Shown: piece after piece, positions 28,053 to 36,493 of the stretch
Layout: every line of letters starts with the position of its first letter
Numbering within the stretch: the stretch's first letter is position 1
NCBI GenBank assembly: GCA_014381745.1
Contig: JACNLA010000026.1
Span: forward strand, 77,069 to 141,068
Direction of reading: 5' to 3'
DNA length: 64,000 bases
Source of the DNA: Actinomycetota bacterium
Lineage (GTDB): Bacteria; Actinomycetota; Acidimicrobiia; Acidimicrobiales; MedAcidi-G1
The notes under the pieces: model-generated
What the model saw: the letters and a program-made list of their open reading frames with translations, nothing else
The model's database searches: none
Told to the model about the DNA's origin: nothing
Made by a program: the position numbers and the translations under genes

Positions 28053-29004
28053 AACCGGGTCCGGTTCGTCGGCGGTCGCCGAGCTGGCCGAGGCCTCGCG
28101 TTCAGGTGACCGCAGGGCCACCGCCAGGCTGCTCAGCCTCGTCGAGCGTGGCGGGCCTCAGGCAGACGAGGTGGCGTCGGCCACCCATTTTCATGTGGGA
28201 GGGGCCCACGTGGTGGGTGTCACCGGTGCCCCCGGTTCGGGCAAGTCAACCATCACCAACTCGTTGACGACCCTGCTCGCCGAGGCCGGTCGCCGCCCGG
28301 CCGTGCTCGCAGTTGACCCCTCGTCGCCGCTCACGGGCGGGGCGATTCTCGGCGACCGGGTACGCATGAACGGGGCCGCGGAGGCCGGCGTCTTCATCCG
28401 GTCCATGGCGACCCGCGGTCACGCCGGGGGTCTGGCGCTTGCGGTACCAGGGGCGGTGAGGGTGCTTGACGCCGCAGGTTTTGATCCGGTGATCATCGAG
28501 ACCGTCGGGGTGGGACAGGTCGAGGTTGACGTGACCGACGCTGCCGACACCACGGTCGTCGTGGTCGCACCCGGCTGGGGTGACGCCGTGCAGGCCAACA
28601 AGGCAGGGCTGCTCGAGGTGGCCGACCTGTTCGTTGTCAACAAGGCTGACCGGCCAGGAGCCGACGATGCCCGCAGGGACCTGGACCTGATGCTCGACCT
28701 GTCCACGATCACGGGTCGGGTCGGCGGCGAGCGCCCGTCGGTCACCATGACCACGGCCACAGAGGGCGACGGAATCGCCGAACTGGCTGAAGCGGTGGTC
28801 GGGCACCTTGGCCGATTGTCCGATGGCGAGGAACTGGCTCAGCGTCGGGAGCGGCGGCGCCTCGCTGAGGTGCGGGCCCACCTGGGTCACCTGCTGGAAG
28901 GCGCCGGTGAGGAGGTGCTCGCCACCGAGGCGTCAAAGGCCACAAACCCCGCCGAATCGCCCATGATGGTGGCCCGGAGGCTGGCAGCAGGCCTGTTGGG
29001 CTGA
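28039..29004 (+). CDS. meaB: MeaB/ArgK-family GTPase, mutase chaperone
   Basis: 321 residues. The P-loop VTGAPGSGKSTITNSL is near residues 57-72, DPSSPLTGGAILGDRVRM is the switch region typical of MeaB, and NKADRPGA is the GTP-specificity loop. These GTPases load and protect adenosylcobalamin on their partner mutase. ATG 28039 overlaps the B12-subunit gene by 14 bp; earlier starts have no homology. Confidence 0.93.
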   Translation: MGPTETGSGSSAVAELAEASRSGDRRATARLLSLVERGGPQADEVASATHFHVGGAHVVGVTGAPGSGKSTITNSLTTLLAEAGRRPAVLAVDPSSPLTGGAILGDRVRMNGAAEAGVFIRSMATRGHAGGLALAVPGAVRVLDAAGFDPVIIETVGVGQVEVDVTDAADTTVVVVAPGWGDAVQANKAGLLEVADLFVVNKADRPGADDARRDLDLMLDLSTITGRVGGERPSVTMTTATEGDGIAELAEAVVGHLGRLSDGEELAQRRERRRLAEVRAHLGHLLEGAGEEVLATEASKATNPAESPMMVARRLAAGLLG

Positions 29005-29049
29005 ACCCGCCGCGTGACCACAGGCACGGGCCATTTTCGGACACAGGGG

Positions 29050-29055
29050 TAGGCT
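29050..29055 (+). promoter_or_regulatory. -10 hexamer for leaderless gtrA-like gene
   Basis: TAGGCT is followed by 8 nt (CTCCCCTC) and ATG 29064, with no Shine-Dalgarno sequence. Confidence 0.55.
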
Positions 29056-29063
29056 CTCCCCTC

Positions 29064-29525
29064 ATGGTCCCTCGCCTTCTTGCGCTTCCTGCGCGCCTGT
29101 TCCACGACTACGGGCAGAAGTTGATGCGGTTCGCCGGCGTCTCCGTCGTCAACGTCATCACCGGCCAGACCCTTCTTGTCATCCTCTATGGCCGTCTGGG
29201 ATGGTCTGGAATGGCAGCCAATGCCGTAGCCGTAGCCATCGGCAGCATGCCCGCCTACTACCTCAGCCGTCACTACGTCTGGGAGAAGAACAAGGGCGAC
29301 CACAAGATCGGCGAGGTCCTGCCGTTCTGGTCGCTGGCCTTCGTGGGGCTGATCCTCTCAACCGCCCTTGTAGGGGTTGTGGACAGCTTCAGCGACCGGA
29401 CCATCGCCGTGCAGGCCGCAAACGCAATCGCCTTCGGCCTGTTGTGGCTGGTCCGCTTCGCCGTGCTGGAACACCTTCTCTGGGGCGACCGCTCCGACGA
29501 CGAGCTGGTCGACACCTCCGGCTGA
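29064..29525 (+). CDS. GtrA family membrane protein
   Basis: 153 residues with four predicted membrane helices (about 22-43, 48-66, 86-105 and 114-132) and the GtrA pattern FAGVSVVNVITGQTLL and YYLSRHYVWE. GtrA proteins help move lipid-linked sugars across the membrane for polysaccharide or teichoic-acid decoration. The methyltransferase that follows after 3 bp and the glycosyltransferase cluster downstream suggest an envelope glycan role. Confidence 0.85.
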   Translation: MVPRLLALPARLFHDYGQKLMRFAGVSVVNVITGQTLLVILYGRLGWSGMAANAVAVAIGSMPAYYLSRHYVWEKNKGDHKIGEVLPFWSLAFVGLILSTALVGVVDSFSDRTIAVQAANAIAFGLLWLVRFAVLEHLLWGDRSDDELVDTSG

Positions 29526-29528
29526 CCG

Positions 29529-30179
29529 GTGGGCCCACCGGTGGATGAACGCCTCGTGGACCTGATGGCCCTGGCCGGGTCGACACGGGGCTTCATGCCC
29601 CCCGACGAGGGGATGGCGCTGCACCGCCACGCGTCCGAGGTGGCTGTTGACGGACCGTTCCTCGAGGTCGGAAGCTACTGCGGCAAGTCGGCCGTCTACC
29701 TTGGCTCGGCTGCCGAGTCTCGTGGCCGGGTCCTCTATTCGGTCGACCACCACCAGGGATCCGAGGAGAACCAGCCCGGGTGGGAGTGGCATGAACCCGA
29801 TCTGGTCGACTCGGCGACCGGTCGCATCGACACTCTTCCGACGTTTCGCCGCACTATTCAAGAGGCCGCCCTGGAGGCGACCGTGGTTGCCGTGGTCGGC
29901 GACTCACCGGTCGTGGCCGCATCGTGGGCCACCCCTCTTGCGCTGTTGTTCATCGATGGTGGACATGGGGCCGAGCCGGCGCATGCCGACTACGAAGGCT
30001 GGGTGCCGCACCTGTGCCGTGGTGGAACCCTTCTGATTCACGACGTCTTTCCAGACCCGGCCGACGGAGGCAGGCCACCGTTTGAGATCTACGGCCGGGC
30101 CATGGGCTCGGGAGCATTCACCGAGGTTGACGCCGTCGGCTCGCTGCGTGCACTGTGCAGGACCGGCGAGGGGATCTGA
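29529..30179 (+). CDS. Class I SAM-dependent methyltransferase
   Basis: 216 residues. The SAM motif is FLEVGSYCGKSAVYLGSAAE (motif I), followed by VLYSVDHHQGSEE with the acidic ribose-binding residue, and LLFIDGGHGAEPAHADYEGW, typical of the Methyltransf_24 O-methyltransferase group. GTG 29529 is 3 bp after the GtrA stop. The acceptor is unknown; the neighbourhood suggests a glycan or lipid. Confidence 0.8.
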   Translation: MGPPVDERLVDLMALAGSTRGFMPPDEGMALHRHASEVAVDGPFLEVGSYCGKSAVYLGSAAESRGRVLYSVDHHQGSEENQPGWEWHEPDLVDSATGRIDTLPTFRRTIQEAALEATVVAVVGDSPVVAASWATPLALLFIDGGHGAEPAHADYEGWVPHLCRGGTLLIHDVFPDPADGGRPPFEIYGRAMGSGAFTEVDAVGSLRALCRTGEGI

Positions 30180-30188
30180 CCGGTCGCC

Positions 30189-31253
30189 TCAGTCGGTCTC
30201 GTGTACCGGTGTGCCAGTCTCGATGATGTCAGGCAGCCCGGTGTGGTCGGTGAACAGGCCAGCAGCAGGGCTGGCACCGGAGATGGCATCAGCTGTCAGG
30301 ACTACGGCCGCAGCCGAGTAGGTGGTGCACTCCCCGTCGGGGAACGTCACGCCCTCGGGGTGGACCAGCCCGGTCACATACCGGCCGTCATCGCAACGCA
30401 TTGCCTGGATCCACGAAAACATCTGTTCAGCGGTCAGGCGATCACCTGCGAACAGGTGGGCGATGGCGCACTCGCAGGTCTCGGCGGCTGTCACCCAGGG
30501 CCTGTTGCTGACGCAGCGGACGCCGAGGCCGTCCATGACGAACTCGTCGAAGCGCTCTGCCAGGTGCTGTCGGGCATCACCCCCCTCGACGGTGCCTGAC
30601 AGAACCGGGTAGTACCAGTCCATCGCCCAACGGTGCTTGGGTGCGAAGGCACCGTCCGGCATTGTTCGCACGGTGTGGGCCAGATATGCCAGCGAGAGCT
30701 CCCAGTCGGGACGCTCATGGCCCAACTCCTCGGCTACGGCGATGGCGCACCGGAGGCTGTGGCAGATGCTGGATGAACCAGTCAGCAGGGCGAACGACCA
30801 CGGGGTGCCGTCGGGGTGGCGTGCCCAGAGGATCTCGCCCCTGGTGGTCTGAAGGTCCAGCACGAAGTCGATGGCCGGTTCTACAACCGGCCACATTGAC
30901 TCGAGGAAGGAGCGGTCCCGGGTCATCAACCAGTGGTGCCATGAACCAGTCGCCACATAGGCGATGACGTTGGCATCGTGCTTGTGGTCCTCGATTCCGT
31001 CTGCCGTGTAGTACTGGTGCCAGGCCCCGCTGGTGAGCTGGGTGTCGCTCAGCCAGCGGTAGGCAGCCTCGGCCTCGTCCAGGTGGCCTGACACCGCAAG
31101 CGCCATGGCGGCCTCGACGTGGTTCCACGGGTCTGCGTGGCCACCGGGAAACCACGGGATCATGCCGTTGGGCAGCTGCCACTCTGCGATGGTCTCAGCG
31201 GTGCGGTGGACGGCGGCGGCGTCGAGGACCCCGGGTACCTCAGGCAACGGCAT
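30189..31253 (-). CDS. Alpha/alpha-toroid protein (annotated 'prenyltransferase'-like in relatives)
   Basis: 354 residues with repeated helix-turn-helix hairpins carrying W-x-x-x-D/G motifs (ADPWNHVEAAMALAVSGH, GAWHQYYTADG, VATGSWHHWLMT, RHPDGTPWSFALL). This resembles the six-hairpin toroid shared by prenyltransferases, terpene cyclases and some glycosidases. I cannot assign a reaction; the 'prenyltransferase' label in related actinobacteria is nominal. It overlaps the upstream methyltransferase by 14 bp and forms a three-gene unit with it and a GT4 glycosyltransferase. Confidence 0.65.
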   Translation of the reverse strand: MPLPEVPGVLDAAAVHRTAETIAEWQLPNGMIPWFPGGHADPWNHVEAAMALAVSGHLDEAEAAYRWLSDTQLTSGAWHQYYTADGIEDHKHDANVIAYVATGSWHHWLMTRDRSFLESMWPVVEPAIDFVLDLQTTRGEILWARHPDGTPWSFALLTGSSSICHSLRCAIAVAEELGHERPDWELSLAYLAHTVRTMPDGAFAPKHRWAMDWYYPVLSGTVEGGDARQHLAERFDEFVMDGLGVRCVSNRPWVTAAETCECAIAHLFAGDRLTAEQMFSWIQAMRCDDGRYVTGLVHPEGVTFPDGECTTYSAAAVVLTADAISGASPAAGLFTDHTGLPDIIETGTPVHETD

Positions 31254-32013
31254 GCGACGGTTCCTTGACTGGTTGGGTGGTTTTGACGGCGGCAGGCTTG
31301 GTGGCGTAGACCACGAGGCTCTTCCCGAGCACGGGGTTCAGCACCCGCTCGGTGAGCCGGGTGACCTTTGGTGCCTTGACGATGTCCCATGTCAGCAGAC
31401 GGTGGTAGAGGCTGACCAGTCGGCTGTCCTCGACGGCACGGTCGGGACCGACGGCGCAGCGCAGCCACCAGTAGGGGCTGTGGAGTGCATGCGCTCGGTG
31501 TGAGCCGACGGGCTCCAGGCCTGCTGCAACCATCTTGGCGTGGAGCTCCGACTGCCGGTAGATGCGGACGTGGCCACCGGGCGTGTTGGGGGCGTGGTAG
31601 TCCTCAGAGAGTGCCCAACAGATCCGTTCAGGCATACGTGCCGGGATGGTGACGGCCAGGGTTCCACCGGGTCGCAGCACCCGTGCCAGGTCGGCCAGAG
31701 CTCCCTCGTCGTCGTTGATGTGTTCGAGCACCTCCGAGGCGATGACATGGTCGAAGGAACCGTCGTCAAAGGGCATGCAGGTGGCGTCACCGGCGGTTGT
31801 CCCGACCGAGGCGGTCTCTGGAATCTCACCGTCCAGGTACATGGCCGCCACGACGCCACGGACCTGACGCAGCTCGTCGACGCCGAGATCGCAGGCCACG
31901 ACGGCGGCTCCGCGCCGGAGAACCTCGTAGGCGTGCCTGCCGAAGCCGCAGCCGAGGTCAAGGACCCTGTCGCCGGGCTTCAGGCCGAGACGGTCGTAGT
32001 TGACTGTGAGCAT
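31240..32013 (-). CDS. Class I SAM-dependent methyltransferase
   Basis: 257 residues from ATG 32013. Motif I is DRVLDLGCGFGRHAYEVLRRGA, with VACDLGVDEL (motif II) and DHVIASEVLEHINDDEGAL typical of Methyltransf_11. A longer start at 32067 would overlap the GT4 gene by 41 bp and adds residues that are not part of the fold. Its place between GT4 and the toroid gene suggests methylation of a sugar or polyprenyl acceptor; the real substrate is unknown. Confidence 0.82.
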   Translation of the reverse strand: MLTVNYDRLGLKPGDRVLDLGCGFGRHAYEVLRRGAAVVACDLGVDELRQVRGVVAAMYLDGEIPETASVGTTAGDATCMPFDDGSFDHVIASEVLEHINDDEGALADLARVLRPGGTLAVTIPARMPERICWALSEDYHAPNTPGGHVRIYRQSELHAKMVAAGLEPVGSHRAHALHSPYWWLRCAVGPDRAVEDSRLVSLYHRLLTWDIVKAPKVTRLTERVLNPVLGKSLVVYATKPAAVKTTQPVKEPSHAVA

Positions 32014-32026
32014 CCCGCGGTGACCT

Positions 32027-33301
32027 TCAGGCCTTCTGACCGGCCAGAAGCGTCCGGTACTGCTCAACTGTCCGCAGGGCGGTGTGTCGCCAACTCCAGT
32101 TGTCGACTACGCGTCGGCGGCCGGCGGCCCCGATCCGCTCCCTTGCGTCGGGGTCGTCGAACGCCGTCTTGAGCATCGCCGCCAGGGCATCGGAGTCGCC
32201 GGGTGGGACCTGGTAGCAGGTCTCGGCGTGGGTGCCGGTCACCTCGGGTAGGGCTCCACCGGTGGTGGTCACGAGCGGTACGCCACACGACATGGCCTCG
32301 ATGGCGGGCAGCGAGAAGCCCTCGTAGAGCGACGGCACGACGGCGATCTCGGCCTCGCTGTATAGCTCCACGATCCGCTCATCGGGCACACCGTGCACGT
32401 AGCTCACACAGTCGGTGAGGCCCAGCCGTTCGAAGGTGTCGCTGGACGCGCTGTCCTCCCTCGGCTTTCCGATGATCACCAACTCGACCTGGCGTTCGGT
32501 CCGCAGCTTGGCTACCGCCTCCAGAAGAAACTTGAGGCCCTTCATGGCCACGTCGGCACTTGCCGTGGTGACGATCCGGCCGGGCACCCGCTCTACGTGG
32601 TCGAGTGGGCGGAACAGATCCGGGTCGACCCCCACCGGGACCACGTGTAGCCGATCCGGATTGACTCGGTGGTCGGCGATGATGTCGCCACGCGACGACT
32701 CCGACACGGTCATGACACGTCGCATCCGGCTGGCCACCCTGGTCTGCATCCGTGTGAAGGCGTACCAGCGTCGCTTGCCGAGGTTCTCCACGATGTGCCG
32801 GGAGTGCTCGATCTCGAGGCGGCGGTCGACGGTGATGGGGTGGTGGATCGTGGCCAGCACCGGGAAGTGCTCCCGGTTCTGGAGCAGCAGCAGGCCCCAG
32901 CCGAGGCACTGGTTGTCGTGTATCAGGTCAAAGTCGGCCCGCCTGTGGCGCAGGTGGTCCCAGGCCCGCATGCTGAACGCCATCGGTTCAGAGAAGTTGC
33001 CCGTGGCGAAAGACATCGCCTCGGCGAGGTCCCAGCGGGTCTTCAGCTCCCAGATGCGGGGCTTGCGCATCGGGAAGTGGTCGTTGTAGAGGTCGAGGCT
33101 GGGGAGCCTCACCATCGGGACCCGATCGTCCAGTTCCGGGTAGGGCTGGCCGGCCAGAACCTCGACATGGTGGCCCAGGTCGACGAGGGCCTTCGTGAGG
33201 TGCCGTGTGTAGACGCCCTGGCCACCGCAGTGGGGCTTGCCCCGGTAGGCGAGGTAGGCGATACGCAGTGCCCCGTTGTCGGGCGTGGCGGGGTTGGGCA
33301 T
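32027..33301 (-). CDS. Glycosyltransferase family 4
   Basis: 424 residues, GT-B fold. The N-terminal acceptor domain starts IAYLAYRGKPHCGGQGVYTRHL; the donor domain has VPVGVDPDLFRP, the E-x7-E pattern in PSLYEGFSLPAIEAMSCG and VPLVTTTGGALPEV. ATG 33301 is chosen because the 80 codons upstream (to 33541) are not family-like. It leads a co-directional set with a methyltransferase and a toroid protein, so it probably builds a methylated envelope glycan or glycolipid. Confidence 0.87.
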   Translation of the reverse strand: MPNPATPDNGALRIAYLAYRGKPHCGGQGVYTRHLTKALVDLGHHVEVLAGQPYPELDDRVPMVRLPSLDLYNDHFPMRKPRIWELKTRWDLAEAMSFATGNFSEPMAFSMRAWDHLRHRRADFDLIHDNQCLGWGLLLLQNREHFPVLATIHHPITVDRRLEIEHSRHIVENLGKRRWYAFTRMQTRVASRMRRVMTVSESSRGDIIADHRVNPDRLHVVPVGVDPDLFRPLDHVERVPGRIVTTASADVAMKGLKFLLEAVAKLRTERQVELVIIGKPREDSASSDTFERLGLTDCVSYVHGVPDERIVELYSEAEIAVVPSLYEGFSLPAIEAMSCGVPLVTTTGGALPEVTGTHAETCYQVPPGDSDALAAMLKTAFDDPDARERIGAAGRRRVVDNWSWRHTALRTVEQYRTLLAGQKA

Positions 33302-33638
33302 CCGACAAGTCTGGCCGGAAGGGTGGCGATTACCACCCGGTAACCGTGGGTCAGCCGATTCCCTGCTTGCCAAGGTGTCAACGTGTCCAAGGTTCTCTCG
33401 AGGATCGGCCTGAGTCCAGATCCTGGCGAGTCGACTCTGGATGGGTTTCTTCGGAACTTGTGCGGAGCGACGCAGTCCACGGCTCAGCGGCCGCACTCGA
33501 AGTTGTTGAACGCGACGGTCGCCGATTGGCGCGGCCTGCACAATGCCCGGGGCGGTTCACCTAGCACCATGAGTTGTCTAACATGGGGGCATTCCACTGT
33601 TGGGACGTCGCCATGTGACGGCCCAGGAGGAAATTCAG
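33302..33638. other. Intergenic region between GT4 and the interrupted protease
   Basis: No convincing gene here. It must hold the divergent promoters of the GT4 gene and the protease. A TAACAT near 33580 could be a -10 for the protease, with a leader of about 50 nt ending in AGGAGG at 33625-33630. No RNA gene or repeat was recognised. Confidence 0.4.
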
Positions 33639-34940
33639 GTGACACGGCTACTGCTTGTGGCGTCCACCCTGGCAGCACTATCGCTCGGCGTGGCTGCTGC
33701 GTCGGCTGGCGCTCAGACTGATCCTGGCGCCGAGGCCGAGGCGGTCGCTCCCGGCCTGGAGTTGGAGGCCGGACAATACTCCAGAGAGTACGGGGTGACC
33801 GCCGACGAAGCTCTTCGACGTTTCGAACGCATCGCAGAACTCAAGACGGCGCTTCGGGAAATTGCCGAAACCGAAGATGGTCGGGTCGCAGGTTGGAGCA
33901 TTGTGCACGAACCAGAGTTCGGAGGCTGGATTTCCTTGGTCGGTTCGGAGGAACCGAGTTTGCGCTCGACCCTCCTCACTTCGGAGAATAGCGACATCTG
34001 GATCGACGTTGGTGCGACACACACCTTGGCAGAACTGGTCAAGGCGATGTCGATCAAGTCGAACTTTGAGGCGATCCCTGAGGTGATGCGAGCCAGGATC
34101 GCATACCGAGATATCAGTCTCGAACAAAACAGCATCGTCATCGCACTGGATCGCGACGTTCCTCCAGAACCGGCTAGTGAAGATGACCGGACTTCTGAAG
34201 TTCTGCCGATTCAGTCCCTCAAACTACTACAAGCCGCTGAGGCCCTCGAAGAAATTCTCGAGGCGGATACGGGACTCCCTTTCATCGTGACGACTGGTGC
34301 GAGATCAGAACCCGACGCGATCTATGGGGGCGAACACAACGACCACAGCGGTGGTCGTTGCACGAGTGCGTTCGCAGTGCTCGACGGCAGCACTCGAGGA
34401 ATGCTCACCGCCGGTCACTGCGCGGACGTCACAACGCATTGGCGGTCACGCACGTCTTCCCACGCAGGCGGCAGCTATACAGCCACTCACCGAGACACCG
34501 TCTGGGGTGACGATGGCGACTCGTCCTGGTACACGACAACGCAATGGGAGTCCGACAACTTCTACGTCACAACTACTTCTACTCGAGACGCTACCGGACA
34601 CGAGGTGCGGTCTAACATGAACGGTGACTACGTCTGCCACTTCGGCACTTCATCGGGCTACTCATGCGGAACAGTCGTCTCCACGAACCACGATCCATAC
34701 TACTCAGTGTGTGGTTGGTAGCTCGGATGTGACAACCGATGGGTCAAGGTCGAAAGCAGCACGCTGGAGTCCTGTGGTGGCGATAGTGGAGGGCCTTGGT
34801 TCAACAATCGGACTGCCTACGGCGTCCACTCGGGAAGTGACAACGGGTCGGATTGCTCTGCATCCGGCACTGACTACGCCACGTTCACAGCGATGGATGA
34901 TGTGCTCCGCGACCTCGACCTGACGTTCGCGACGAACTAG
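33639..34940 (+). pseudogene. Secreted S1-family serine protease interrupted by an in-frame TAG
   Basis: GTG 33639 has a strong AGGAGG 8 nt upstream and opens a signal peptide (TRLLLVASTLAALSLGVAAA, then SAGAQ). A pro-region follows (about 50-230), then a chymotrypsin-like domain with the catalytic His in MLTAGHCAD and a likely Asp in GDDGDSSWY. A TAG at 34719-34721 ends the frame after YYSVCGW. The same frame continues through ESCGGDSGGPW (the catalytic Ser) to TAG at 34938-34940. The N-terminal product alone cannot be an active protease. The cause may be a true nonsense mutation, a base error or readthrough. GC is lower than in neighbours. Confidence 0.85.
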
Positions 34941-34975
34941 ATCCCAAAACGTTGGTGCCGACAAGGGGAGTAATA

Positions 34976-35389
34976 GTGACGACACGAACCCGACTCTGGG
35001 TCGCTCTTGTGGTCGCCAGCCTGATCATGTCAGCGTGTGTAGATGATTTCAGCAGCGACCTCGGTGGCACTGAATGGGTTATCGTTTCGATGGCCGGGTT
35101 TCCTCAAGACAATATCGTTGAGGGCTCCTTCGACTTCACCAACGATCGCATCCGCTTCCATGACGGAGTCAACTTCTCGAGCCGGTTAATCGACTGGACC
35201 GAAGAAGGATTCACTGTGGAGGGCGGAGGAGACACTACGGACGTCGGCGTCGAAGACGGTGACCCACAGCGGTACCTGACTATGTTCCTCTCAGTTGATT
35301 CGAGCATCGGTGTCGCTGAAGATGAACAAGGAAGGCTCACGCTGTCGCGCAACGACGGCCTCACCCTGACTGCGGAACCCGGCCAATGA
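34976..35389 (+). CDS. Putative lipoprotein, META/HslJ-like
   Basis: 137 residues from GTG 34976, which has AAGGGGAG 5 nt upstream. The N-terminus is a lipoprotein signal with lipobox IMSAC (Cys near residue 22). The mature part starts LGGTEWVIVSMAGFPQ and ends in a GRLTLSRNDGLTLTA strand pattern resembling META/HslJ domains; this is a weak fold-level resemblance. It lies 35 bp after the interrupted protease in the same lower-GC patch and may share its history. Confidence 0.65.
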   Translation: MTTRTRLWVALVVASLIMSACVDDFSSDLGGTEWVIVSMAGFPQDNIVEGSFDFTNDRIRFHDGVNFSSRLIDWTEEGFTVEGGGDTTDVGVEDGDPQRYLTMFLSVDSSIGVAEDEQGRLTLSRNDGLTLTAEPGQ

Positions 35390-35619
35390 TTGTCTCGGCG
35401 AATTGGTCGCCGTGCTCATCGTGTTCATGCAGTCAAGGCGGAAGAGGCGTGGAGTGAGACAGGACGGGTAGAGGGTCCGTGCGTGTCGGGGTGGGCGGCG
35501 ACTCCCGGGGCCCGCAACCCTCTTACCTGTGTGTATCAACTCTGGTTGGCGAACCGCCCCGGGTCACACCAGGGCCCGGGCAATGCCTTGGTCAGTTCAT
35601 CGACGCTGCCCAGGCCCCG

Positions 35620-35625
35620 TATAGA
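35620..35625 (+). promoter_or_regulatory. -10 hexamer TATAGA ahead of a 24-codon ORF
   Basis: TATAGA is close to the TATAAT consensus and is followed by exactly 8 nt and GTG 35634, the geometry of other leaderless genes in the window. Confidence 0.5.
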
Positions 35626-35633
35626 GTCGGTTC

Positions 35634-35708
35634 GTGCGAGCGCTGGTGCAACCGGTGGAGCGGGCTTCGGTGTACGACGACCCCTTGACCAACACAGCCG
35701 GGGTCTGA
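35634..35708 (+). CDS. Candidate 24-residue leaderless upstream peptide
   Basis: GTG 35634 opens a 24-codon frame (MRALVQPVERASVYDDPLTN then TAGV) whose TGA at 35706-35708 overlaps the ATG of the downstream methyltransferase (TGATG). It has no family. The promoter position and the stop-start overlap argue for real translation with coupling, but the peptide is too short to support by coding statistics. It could be a leader peptide or simply a device that delivers ribosomes to the next gene. Confidence 0.35.
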   Translation: MRALVQPVERASVYDDPLTNTAGV

Positions 35709-36490
35709 TGGTGCCCGGAGTACCCGGCGACTCGTTCGGGGCCGCCGCCGACGACTACGTCCGCTACCGCAAGGGCTTTCCGCCCGAGACCCTCGACCGC
35801 CTGGCCGAACACGAAATCGGCACACCGGGCCAGCGCATCCTGGATCTGGGATGTGGCACCGGCACCATCGCACGCCAGCTCGCCGCTCGTGGCTGCACGG
35901 CCGTCGGGTTGGACGTCGACCACAGAATGCTGCAGGCGGCACAGGGAATGGCCGAGGCAGACGGAGTCGGGGTTGACTGGGTCGAGGCTCCAGCGGAGTC
36001 CACCGGCCTTGAGGCCGGAACCTTCGATGCCGTTGTGGCCGGGCAGAGCTGGCACTGGTTCGACCAGGAGGACGCCATGGCCGAGGTCGGGCGCCTGCTG
36101 GTCGCTGGTGGCAGGCTGGCGGTCTGTGGGTTCGACTGGCTCCCGCTACCCGACACCGTTCCCGGAGCCACCGAGGCCCTCATCGAGGTCCACAACCCGG
36201 CCTGGGACCTGGGCGGCATCCGCAACTACGAACCGACCCTGCGGCCGCTGCTGGATCGGACCGGCTTCACCGTGCAGGTCACGTTCAGGTTCGACATGGA
36301 CGTCGTCTACGACCAGTTGGCCTGGCGGCGTCGAATCGCAGCCAGCGCCGGAATCGTCAACCTCTCACCCGATGAGGCCGCAGCCTTCGACCGGGACCTG
36401 GTGCAGATGCTGGACGAAAGGTTCCCCGGAGATGAGGTGCACACGCCCCATCGGGTCTGGGGGATCGTGGCCACCTCGCCCGGTTCCTGA
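35708..36490 (+). CDS. Class I SAM-dependent methyltransferase (Methyltransf_11)
   Basis: 260 residues from ATG 35708. An early FGAAADDYVRYRKGFP block, motif I RILDLGCGTGTIARQLAARG, VGLDVDHRMLQAA and VVAGQSWHWFDQEDAM are typical of small-molecule or quinone-like methyltransferases; the substrate is unknown. Upstream in-frame sequence to 35390 is not family-like. It is followed 3 bp later by the convergent hydrolase gene. Confidence 0.82.
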   Translation: MVPGVPGDSFGAAADDYVRYRKGFPPETLDRLAEHEIGTPGQRILDLGCGTGTIARQLAARGCTAVGLDVDHRMLQAAQGMAEADGVGVDWVEAPAESTGLEAGTFDAVVAGQSWHWFDQEDAMAEVGRLLVAGGRLAVCGFDWLPLPDTVPGATEALIEVHNPAWDLGGIRNYEPTLRPLLDRTGFTVQVTFRFDMDVVYDQLAWRRRIAASAGIVNLSPDEAAAFDRDLVQMLDERFPGDEVHTPHRVWGIVATSPGS

Positions 36491-36493
36491 GGT

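Noticed and set aside
33600-33638. An earlier TTG start for the interrupted protease
   Set aside because: GTG 33639 has a perfect AGGAGG at good spacing and begins a clean signal peptide; the earlier start adds charged residues ahead of it.
35390-35707. An N-terminal extension of the 35.7-kb methyltransferase
   Set aside because: The extension has no methyltransferase-like sequence, and an internal ATG at 35708 begins just before the conserved fold.
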